Shown here: positions 1 through 5,732 of the stretch, piece by piece
Position numbering within the stretch: position 1 is the stretch's first letter
Layout: each line of letters begins with the position of its first letter
DNA from: DASQDN01 sp035630195
GTDB lineage: Bacteria; Acidobacteriota; Terriglobia; Bryobacterales; Bryobacteraceae
Direction of reading: 5' to 3'
Length of the DNA: 10,756 nucleotides
NCBI GenBank assembly: GCA_035630195.1
Contig: DASQLD010000297.1
Coordinates: forward strand, 1-10,756
Translations under genes and position numbers: made by a program
The notes under the pieces: model-generated
Databases searched by the model: none
What the model saw: only the letters and a program-made list of their open reading frames with translations
What the model was told of the DNA's origin: nothing

Positions 1-3
1 CTC

Positions 4-8
4 AGGAG
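4..8 (+). promoter_or_regulatory. Ribosome binding site of the bacilliredoxin gene
   Basis: AGGAG lies directly before the first possible TTG starts (13 and 19). It is the only evidence that places the start inside the window, because the reading frame is open to the left edge. Confidence 0.5.
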
Positions 9-12
9 ATTA

Positions 13-447
13 TTGAACTTGCCTTATCCGGAACAACTTATCGCGGCCATGCGTCAGGACCTCACGCAGCATGGAGTGGAAGAAGCGCGCACGCCGGCCG
101 ATGTCGATCGCCTGTTGACGACCAATTCCGAGTCGGTGGTCATGATGGTGGTAAATTCCGTTTGTGGCTGCGCCGCCGGAAAGGCTCGGCCGGGCATCGC
201 GATGGCCTTGCAGCACCCGGTTGGCCCCGATAAGGTCGCGACCGTTTTCGCCGGCGGTGATGTGGAAGCGACGGAACGCGTTCGCGAGATTGCTGGACAA
301 TTGCCGCCGTCGTCTCCTTGTGTCTATCTGTTCCAAGGCGGCAAGCCGGTCTATCTGCTCCCGAGACATCAAATCGAGAATCGTCAAGCGCCAGAGATTG
401 CCAAGGTTTTGACCGCTGCATTCGATCAGTTCTGCAAGCGGCAATGA
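13..447 (+). CDS. BrxA/BrxB (YphP/YqiW) family bacilliredoxin
   Basis: Small cytoplasmic thiol-disulfide protein of about 144 residues, the usual family length. In Firmicutes this family removes bacillithiol from oxidised proteins; whether this host makes bacillithiol cannot be seen here. The hallmark is the CGC active site (Cys51-Gly-Cys53) inside VNSVCGCAAGKARPG, followed by the conserved TVFAGGDVEAT stretch, a SPCVYLF strand, PRHQIE and a C-terminal AAFDQFC. The start is uncertain. A TTG at 13 lies 4 nt after AGGAG (4-8) and a second in-frame TTG at 19 lies 10 nt after it. The frame is also open to the window edge, but the Shine-Dalgarno and family length favour 13 or 19. Its TGA overlaps the ATG of the next gene (ATGA), so the two are probably translationally coupled. 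The family call is firm; the physiological thiol partner is inference. Confidence 0.93.
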   Translation: MNLPYPEQLIAAMRQDLTQHGVEEARTPADVDRLLTTNSESVVMMVVNSVCGCAAGKARPGIAMALQHPVGPDKVATVFAGGDVEATERVREIAGQLPPSSPCVYLFQGGKPVYLLPRHQIENRQAPEIAKVLTAAFDQFCKRQ

Positions 448-1091
448 TCGAGATCGACGCCGTCGAATCGCGAATTATCGGATGTCTGATCGAGAAAGAG
501 ATCACGACTCCTGAATACTATCCGCTAACGTTGAATGCCCTAGTAAACGCTTGCAATCAACGTTCAAATCGCGATCCGCTCGTCAATTTCGATGATGATG
601 ATGTGACAACAGGCCTTGAGCGCTTAAGGGCCAAACAGCTTGTTTCCACGCTTACGGGCGGCGGAAACCGTGTTCCGAAATACGGTCACCGCCTGCAGGA
701 GCGCCTCAATCTGGGACGGCGCGAAATGGCTTTGCTGTGTGAGCTGCTGCTACGAGGACCGCAAACAGCGGGCGAATTGCGTGATCGCGCAGGCAGGATG
801 CACCGGTTCGGAGACACCGACGAAGTCGAGCGATGCCTTCAGACATTAGCGGCGCGTCCGGAGCAAAGCTATGTGACTTTGCTTCCGAGACAGCCGGGTC
901 TCAAAGAACCTCGCTGGGCTCTGCTTTCGGGCACACCACAAGCGACCGAAGGCGCTTCGGCTGCAAGCAGCCGCCCACGAAGCGACCAGACAGATCGAGT
1001 GACAGAACTCGAGGGCGAAGTCGCGAGTCTCCGCCAGAGAATGGAAGACCTCGAGCAGCAATGGGTACGCTTCAAGCAGCAGTTCGAGTAG
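444..1091 (+). CDS. yceH: YceH family (DUF480) protein
   Basis: Predicted protein of 215 residues, essentially the length of E. coli YceH. The N-terminus is typical of the family: ESRIIGCLIEKEITTPEYYPL, then NALVNACNQRSNRDP, then LVSTLTGGGNRVPKYGHR near residues 67-83. The family has two winged-helix domains (here about 1-85 and 90-165), so DNA binding is plausible, but its role is poorly established. Residues 166-182 are a low-complexity Ala/Ser linker, and 183-213 form a predicted coiled coil typical of family C-termini. I chose ATG 444 over the longer open frame from 318 because the family begins here, and because the ATG overlaps the bacilliredoxin TGA. The gene ends in TAG at 1091, touching the stop codon of the broken minus-strand gene. 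Confidence 0.92.
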   Translation: MIEIDAVESRIIGCLIEKEITTPEYYPLTLNALVNACNQRSNRDPLVNFDDDDVTTGLERLRAKQLVSTLTGGGNRVPKYGHRLQERLNLGRREMALLCELLLRGPQTAGELRDRAGRMHRFGDTDEVERCLQTLAARPEQSYVTLLPRQPGLKEPRWALLSGTPQATEGASAASSRPRSDQTDRVTELEGEVASLRQRMEDLEQQWVRFKQQFE

Positions 1092-1574
1092 TTAGTTGAT
1101 TTTGATGAGCCAGATCTTAGTTTGAAGCGCCTCCGCGGCCGCCTTGTCGATCTGCGCCAGGTCTTCCACAACGCTAAGCGCTCCCGCCGTATCTCCGGCC
1201 AGGTGTCGAGCAAGACCCAGTTCTGCGAGCGCTTCCGAGTTTGTCGGATTAGCCGCACTCGCTCTTTCGAGCGCCGCGATTTTGCCGGCTTGGGAGCCCG
1301 TAAGCGCCCGGCATTGGACAAGCTGCCGCCAAGCGGCCCAATACTTCGGTGCAAGGCGTACAACGAGTTCGAAATGCGGAAGCGCAGCGGAGCATCCGGC
1401 CGAATCGCGAAGCGCCAGTCCTCGCAGGTAATAGTTCAGGCTCCTAGGTCGTCAGAACCAGGAGTCCCGATGCAAGAAATAACGCAAAGGAAAGGACTGA
1501 GGAGCCTCTTCATGCTGCTGTAATGCCGCTTGAAGATGCTTCCTTTCGGCGAGTGTGTAACGGAACGGCGCCAC
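1092..1574 (-). pseudogene. Broken TPR-repeat protein gene
   Basis: On the minus strand an open stretch of 119 codons (1451 down to 1095, TAA at 1094-1092) encodes clear tetratricopeptide-like helices: LNYYLRGLALRDSAGCSAAL, then FELVVRLAPKYWAAWRQL, then AALERASAANPTNSEALAEL and GLARHLAGDTAGALSVVEDL. The Asn-Pro/Ala-Pro turns and small residues at spaced positions are typical of TPRs. The stretch is closed upstream by an in-frame TGA at 1454-1452, with no start codon between it and the first repeat. Two 5' parts are possible. The same frame continues upstream for 40 codons to a GTG at 1574, preceded by GGAGG (1583-1579), which implies a nonsense mutation. Alternatively, a different frame has an ATG at 1513 encoding a signal-peptide-like MKRLLSPFLCVISCIG, which implies a frameshift near 1455. 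The stop abuts the yceH stop, as expected for a genuine convergent gene. A sequencing error is the main alternative. Confidence 0.6.
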
Positions 1575-1596
1575 ACTACCTCCAAAGACTTCAGCC

Positions 1597-3174
1597 ATGA
1601 ACATTTCGGATATCGCGATAGCGCACGCTGACCTCGATGAAGGAGAAAAGCTAGCACAGAGATTGCGCAGCGCCGGATTTGATGTTGCTGATCCGGTAAA
1701 CAGCTTCACCGCACTCGGGCCGACTGGCGCTGCAGTTGCAATCGTGGATGCCAGTCTTGGGGTGGAACGCGGCGCCAGCTTGCCTGTCATTTTGCTGGCG
1801 AGAGAGGGTTTGGGAGTCACCCATCACCTGACTTCAAGCGTTGAAGCGATTGTTTGCGAGCCACTGCGAGGCGAGGAACTCGAAAACGCTGTCCGCCTCG
1901 TACTATACCGCCTGGAAGGGAAATACGATCATGCACTGGTGCAGTCGGTGCGGCACTATTCGATGTTCATGATGGACCCCGATGGCGTCATAATGTCCTG
2001 GAATGCCGGCGGAATAGAAGTTTACGGTTACGAAGCCCACGAGATCACTGGCAAGCACTACTCGGTGTTCTACACAGAAGAGGATCGGGCGCAGAAAGTG
2101 CCGGAGGCGGAGTTGCGCACAGCTGCGGAGGAGAAATTCGCCGATGACACACGCTGGCTCATAAACAACAAGGGCGAGCGCTTCTGGGCGGAAGGCGTCA
2201 CCACATCAGTTAGGAATCATCGCGGAAAGATCATTGGTTTTGCGAAGGTAACGCGCGATGCGACAGAGCGTCGCAAACTGGAACAGCAACTAGAACAATC
2301 GAATGAGGAGTTGCAGAAATTCGCATACACCGTTTCACACGATCTGCAAGAGCCTTTACGAACAATTCGTTCCTACGCTGAACTCCTGAGCAGGCGCTAT
2401 AGCGGCAAATTGGACCCCGATGCCGATGAGTTCATTCATTTCCTGATGGATGCTGCCGGCCGAATGACGCAGTTGCTGAAAGATCTGCTGGCGTACTCGC
2501 AGGCCGGACGTTCTGATCGGACGACGGCCGAGCCGACTTCGACCCCCAATATTCTTCAGTGGGCGCTGATGAATATCGATCGACAGGCAAAGGACGCGGG
2601 CGCCAAGATTACGTACGGTTCGCTCCCCGTAGTGGAAGCCGACCAGATGCAACTCTTGCAGGTATTCCAAAATTTGCTGGGGAACGCCATCAAGTATCGA
2701 AGCGCAGAAGCGCCGGTGATCCATGTCTCAGCGGTTCGGGAAGGGGATTTCTACGAATTCTCCGTACAGGACAATGGTATCGGCGTCGCCCCCGAGCACC
2801 ACGAACGGATTTTCGGGGTCTTCAAGCGTCTCCACGGCAAAGAAATTCCGGGAACGGGAATCGGCTTGGCGATCTGCCGGAAGATCATCGAAAGCCACGG
2901 TGGGCGTCTATGGATCGAATCCGAGCTTGGAAAAGGCGCAACACTGAAGTTTACGCTCCGGGCCCACGAATCGCAGGAATTGCGAAATAAAATACAGATC
3001 CCTCGCCGGGTGTCGATTGAACGGACAGATGACCGCCGTGGACTTCTACAACTTTCTTACAGATTGCCAGTCCGATTCCTGTACCGGGATATTCGCTACG
3101 AGGGTGAAGCCGTTGGAAAATCTGAAAGATTCTTTCCTGATACTCGGCGGGGATACCGATCCCGTTGTCTCTGA
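1597..3174 (+). CDS. Cytoplasmic PAS sensor histidine kinase with degenerate receiver-like N-terminus
   Basis: Predicted protein of 525 residues without membrane segments. Residues 1-108 have the alternating pattern of a receiver domain, with Asp51 in VAIVDASLG where the phospho-Asp would be. The acidic cluster and the conserved Lys are not evident (EPLRGEEL replaces the usual KP motif), so it looks like a pseudo-receiver. Residues 112-225 form a PAS domain (MFMMDPDGVIMSWNAG ... GFAKVTRDATERR). A short coiled coil leads to the HisKA domain, with phospho-accepting His248 in SHDLQEP, the form used by phytochrome-type kinases. The ATPase has an N-box (FQNLLGNAIKY, Asn363), G1 (DNGIG, 392-396) and G2 (GTGIGLA, 419-425). 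The domain ends near residue 456. The last ~70 residues have no recognisable domain and overlap the opposing kinase gene. No convincing Shine-Dalgarno precedes ATG 1597, so the start is moderately sure. No cognate regulator is adjacent on this strand. Confidence 0.9.
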   Translation: MNISDIAIAHADLDEGEKLAQRLRSAGFDVADPVNSFTALGPTGAAVAIVDASLGVERGASLPVILLAREGLGVTHHLTSSVEAIVCEPLRGEELENAVRLVLYRLEGKYDHALVQSVRHYSMFMMDPDGVIMSWNAGGIEVYGYEAHEITGKHYSVFYTEEDRAQKVPEAELRTAAEEKFADDTRWLINNKGERFWAEGVTTSVRNHRGKIIGFAKVTRDATERRKLEQQLEQSNEELQKFAYTVSHDLQEPLRTIRSYAELLSRRYSGKLDPDADEFIHFLMDAAGRMTQLLKDLLAYSQAGRSDRTTAEPTSTPNILQWALMNIDRQAKDAGAKITYGSLPVVEADQMQLLQVFQNLLGNAIKYRSAEAPVIHVSAVREGDFYEFSVQDNGIGVAPEHHERIFGVFKRLHGKEIPGTGIGLAICRKIIESHGGRLWIESELGKGATLKFTLRAHESQELRNKIQIPRRVSIERTDDRRGLLQLSYRLPVRFLYRDIRYEGEAVGKSERFFPDTRRGYRSRCL

Positions 3175-4384
3175 CACGTACTTCCCATATCTGCTTGTTC
3201 TGCGCTGCCGCGGAAACGTGGATTTCGGGTGTCATACCTTCGCGGTGATACTTCAGAGCATTTTCGAAGAGGTGTTCGAAAACTTTAACGAACGCATCCA
3301 GGTCATACTCGACCGTTGGAAGTTCCTCGATCGAGATGCGAGCTCCTGTAGCGGCGATCCTGACGGAAAGGTTGTTTTCGGCCGCAATGGCGGCATCGGT
3401 GAGGGGCGCTTTTACTTTGACCCGATTTGCCTTGCCAACCTGCTGAAGCTGTAGAAGATCTTGAAGTAAGGACTTTAGGCGTTCGGCGCCTTCCACGGCA
3501 TATTGAATGAAAGTATCCGCTTCGGCGTCTAATTTGCCCTGGTAGCGCCGGGACAGAAGCTGCAGATAGCTTGCGATCATGCGCAGTGGTTCCTGCAGAT
3601 CGTGCGCCGAGACATACGCGAATTGTTCCAATTCTGCGTTAAAGCGTTCAAGATCACGCGCCTGCTGAACACGCTGCTCCGTGCTACGTTCGCGCTCCGT
3701 GATGTCGAGGTGAATACCGACCCATGTCCGATGCTTGCCTCGAACGGCAGGAACCGGGATGCCACGACTCAATACGACGAATTGTTCACCTGCGGCATTT
3801 CGCAAACGATATTCGTAGTCCCAGAAATATCCGGAGCGGACGCACTCCTTCCAGTCTGCTAACACTTGTTTGCGATCGGCTTCATCGAGAAGGCGGGTCC
3901 AACCGAGCCCGCGGCATTCCTCCATTGTGATGTTGAAAGTGTTCAGGAATGACGCGCTGATCCGGGTCATGTTACCGCTACTGTCGGCGACCCATCCGCC
4001 GAACGGAATCAACTCAGCCAGACTCCGATAACGCATTTCGGAAGCGGTTTGCGCTTCGCGCGCGCTTCGAGCGTAGTGAATCAGAAGGATGATGATTGAA
4101 TTCGATCCAAGAAAAAGGAAAAATTTCGTCTGAGCGCCGGCATCAAGAAGCTCAAAGCTGTTGTAGGGCGCTAGAAAGAAATAGTCGAGCGCAAGAGCCG
4201 AGAGCAAAACGCAAGCGAATGCGTACGGGATGCCGCAAAGCCACGCTGTGATGGCGGAGGCAGCAATGAAGAGGGGATCGTAAGTCGGGTCTAGCCACGG
4301 GCGGAGTAAATGGCAAGCGAGCAGAGCCAAAGCAGGGAGGGCTAGGGTGACCGCAACCCGAAACGCCGCCGACCCAATCTGCAA
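2951..4384 (-). CDS. Membrane-bound DUF4118-like PAS sensor histidine kinase
   Basis: Predicted protein of 477 residues. Residues 7-104 contain about four hydrophobic helices (VAVTLALPALALLACHLL; LFIAASAITAWLCGIPYAFACVL; a segment near 60-72; FFLFLGSNSIIILLIHYA), resembling the KdpD-like DUF4118 membrane domain. A PAS domain follows (about 118-230, ending WVGIHLDITERE), then a HisKA with His261 in SAHDLQEPL. The ATPase has an N-box (FEHLFENALKY, Asn375), G1 (DNGIG, 406-410) and G2 (GTGIGLA, 434-440). It ends at IPAIRGPGA shortly after the ATPase, the normal place. The start is a TTG at 4384, 5 nt beyond the stop of the response regulator gene, with GAGG 8 nt upstream of it. It should autophosphorylate and pass phosphate to the upstream-encoded regulator. 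Its 3' end overlaps the plus-strand kinase gene by 224 bp. The signal sensed is unknown. Confidence 0.92.
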   Translation of the reverse strand: MQIGSAAFRVAVTLALPALALLACHLLRPWLDPTYDPLFIAASAITAWLCGIPYAFACVLLSALALDYFFLAPYNSFELLDAGAQTKFFLFLGSNSIIILLIHYARSAREAQTASEMRYRSLAELIPFGGWVADSSGNMTRISASFLNTFNITMEECRGLGWTRLLDEADRKQVLADWKECVRSGYFWDYEYRLRNAAGEQFVVLSRGIPVPAVRGKHRTWVGIHLDITERERSTEQRVQQARDLERFNAELEQFAYVSAHDLQEPLRMIASYLQLLSRRYQGKLDAEADTFIQYAVEGAERLKSLLQDLLQLQQVGKANRVKVKAPLTDAAIAAENNLSVRIAATGARISIEELPTVEYDLDAFVKVFEHLFENALKYHREGMTPEIHVSAAAQNKQIWEVRVRDNGIGIPAEYQERIFQIFQRLHPRSEYPGTGIGLAICKKVVEVHGGHLSVQSTPGEGSVFYFAIPAIRGPGA

Positions 4385-4389
4385 ACTAA

Positions 4390-4830
4390 CTACCTCGGCA
4401 GGCGCACTATATGGAGCCAGAAATTTTCGCAGGCTCGGATCACTTCCATGTATTCGTCGAGCTCAGTAGGCTTCTTTACGTAACAATTCGCGTGAAGGTC
4501 GTAAGCGCGCAAGATATCGCGCTCGGCCTCCGACGTCGTGAGAACGACAACTGGAATTCGTCGAAGCGCATCGTCCTGTTTGATTTCCAGCAGTACTTCG
4601 CGGCCATCCTTCTTGGGAAGATTGAGATCGAGAAAAATAAGATCGGGTTTTGGAACCTCTGAATACGGAGGCACTCGTCGAAGGTAGGCAAGCGCTTCCT
4701 CCCCATTCTCGACGGCGTCCATGTTCTTGCCGCAACGACCGTTCCGGAGAGCTTCGCGCATAAGCCTCACATCTCCGGGATTGTCTTCGACGAGCAGAAC
4801 ATTAGCTGGTCGGGTTTGTTCTTCGAACAA
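4390..4830 (-). CDS. Single-domain response regulator, Rcp1-like
   Basis: Receiver domain of 146 residues with no output domain. The acidic pair Glu15-Asp16 (LLVEDNPGD), phospho-accepting Asp68 (DLIFLDLNLPKKDG), Thr98 (VVVLTTS) and Lys120 (YVKKP) are all present, so it should be phosphorylatable. The NPGDVRLMREAL start and the NLPKKDGREVL and TSEAERDILRAYDL stretches are typical of the Rcp1 group, regulators that partner phytochrome-type HDLQEP kinases and act by protein contact, not DNA binding. The start is a TTG at 4830 with GGGGAGG 5 nt upstream. The overlapping ATG further upstream is in another frame. The kinase gene follows after 5 nt, indicating one transcript. The downstream target is not visible; the opposing plus-strand kinase could also phosphorylate it. 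Confidence 0.93.
   Translation of the reverse strand: MFEEQTRPANVLLVEDNPGDVRLMREALRNGRCGKNMDAVENGEEALAYLRRVPPYSEVPKPDLIFLDLNLPKKDGREVLLEIKQDDALRRIPVVVLTTSEAERDILRAYDLHANCYVKKPTELDEYMEVIRACENFWLHIVRLPR
4393..4396 (-). promoter_or_regulatory. Ribosome binding site for the TTG start of the membrane kinase
   Basis: GAGG, inside the last codons of the response regulator gene, lies 8 nt before the TTG at 4384. Together with the 5-nt gap it suggests coupled translation of regulator and kinase. Confidence 0.5.
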
Positions 4831-4931
4831 TCAAGCCTCCCCATTGTAGCGGTATAGGGCGGAGCCAACCCGCAAAACCTCTAGTATGAATGAAAAACTA
4901 AAGTCTTGGGGTTTTATATCACCGTAAAATG
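4831..4931. other. Gap between rodZ and the response regulator gene
   Basis: About 100 bp, AT-richer next to rodZ. It contains the regulator's ribosome binding site but no convincing rho-independent terminator and no clear -35/-10 pair. Only a short GCGG/CCGC inverted match (on the minus strand, around 4859-4873) and a lone TACAAT close to the RBS were seen. Whether the regulator-kinase pair has its own promoter or is read through from rodZ is open. Confidence 0.4.
4836..4842 (-). promoter_or_regulatory. Ribosome binding site deciding the TTG start of the response regulator
   Basis: GGGGAGG on the minus strand ends 5 nt before the TTG at 4830. It is a strong match, and it selects the TTG over other candidates because the family N-terminus begins right after it. 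Confidence 0.7.
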
Positions 4932-5732
4932 CTACATCTTTCGTGGTGACAAAATCTTGTATTGATCCTGCGTAAACAGTACTTCTCGAGTCTGGCCACG
5001 CGGCCCGAGTGGGCCCAATGGACGGCCGTTCATACGCACGTCCAAACCGGCAGCATTTCCGGTTAAGAGCGTCGCATCCTCATCGAGCGCGAAATTTTTC
5101 GTCTGGCTTCGGTCGAGAACACCGGCGAAGACGGTCCGGCCAGCCGAAGAGACCGAAACCCATGTCTTCTCGGTGGCGGAGAGGTCGACTCTGATCCGGC
5201 CAGTTTCAGGTGGGCTTGGGGAAGCGGCCGATTCTGTTGCGGGACTGGTTTGGGGAATCACAGGTTGCGTAACAGCCGCAGTCGGACCCGCAGCTTGGGC
5301 CACAGATGGCTCGACAACAATATCTAGGTTCTCCTGCGATTTGCTCCAAATGGCGTAAAGTCCCGAACAGCCAATCAAAACCAAAAACAGAAGCGTAGCC
5401 GCTACTCGAGTAGGGATTCGAGCCAGCGGCTTTGATTGCTGCTCGACCTCGGCAATGTATTTTGGCAGGTTAAGAGCGGGAATCGGATCGATTTCGGGGA
5501 CCGGCGTGATGAGGGAAAGTATTCGTTTCGTGTCGGAATCGTCCAGCCCAAGCGCTGAGGCATACTGCCGGATGAAGTTCCGATGAAAAAAGTGACCCGG
5601 CAGCGTCTTGGTGTCATCTTCTTCGATCGCAGCGAGATAGCGCTTGCTAATGCAAGTTTCACTTGCAAGATCGGATAAGGTCCGACCTCGTTTTACACGC
5701 TCGCTCTGAAGAAGTTCCCCGGCGGACGACAT
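4932..5732 (-). CDS. rodZ: RodZ-like protein (HTH, one TM segment, DUF4115)
   Basis: Predicted protein of 266 residues with the three-part RodZ layout. Residues 4-72 form an HTH_25-type helix-turn-helix (GELLQSERVKRGRTLSDLA ... YLAAIEEDD ... RNFIRQYASALGLD). A cytoplasmic linker carries it to one membrane helix at about 109-129 (VAATLLFLVLIGCSGLYAIWS). A Pro/Ser/Thr/Ala-rich stretch (140-178) follows, then a C-terminal DUF4115-like beta domain (IRVDLSATEKTWVSVSS ... VFAGVLDRSQTKNFAL). In rod-shaped bacteria RodZ ties the MreB cytoskeleton to the wall elongation machinery; in this host the role is inferred from architecture. I placed the start at ATG 5732 and not at the longer open frame to 6014, because the HTH begins here and the longer part is antisense to the glycosyltransferase. 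A weak AGGA lies 12 nt upstream. The ATG overlaps that of the divergent glycosyltransferase. Confidence 0.85.
   Translation of the reverse strand: MSSAGELLQSERVKRGRTLSDLASETCISKRYLAAIEEDDTKTLPGHFFHRNFIRQYASALGLDDSDTKRILSLITPVPEIDPIPALNLPKYIAEVEQQSKPLARIPTRVAATLLFLVLIGCSGLYAIWSKSQENLDIVVEPSVAQAAGPTAAVTQPVIPQTSPATESAASPSPPETGRIRVDLSATEKTWVSVSSAGRTVFAGVLDRSQTKNFALDEDATLLTGNAAGLDVRMNGRPLGPLGPRGQTREVLFTQDQYKILSPRKM

Noticed and set aside
1452..1454. In-frame UGA in the TPR gene as a selenocysteine codon
   Set aside because: TPR proteins are not known selenoproteins, no redox motif surrounds the codon, and no convincing stem-loop was seen just after it. A mutation or sequencing error is simpler.
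1122..1523. Plus-strand frame between yceH and the kinase
   Set aside because: Its product is Arg/Ser-rich without domain features, and it is the complement of the clear TPR repeats on the minus strand.
2848..3088. Inverted DNA repeat formed by the two kinase ATPase G2 regions (2848-2883 and its reverse-strand counterpart near 3053-3088)
   Set aside because: Hand alignment over 36 nt gives about 72 percent identity, explained by the conserved PGTGIGLAIC protein motif with differing third positions. It is an old homology, not a recent inverted duplication or mobile element end.
3017..3930. Open frames on the plus strand opposite the membrane kinase (3017-3454, 3602-3862, 3724-3930)
   Set aside because: Their products lack recognisable domains, while the minus strand encodes an unbroken kinase with all its motifs. 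They are antisense shadows.
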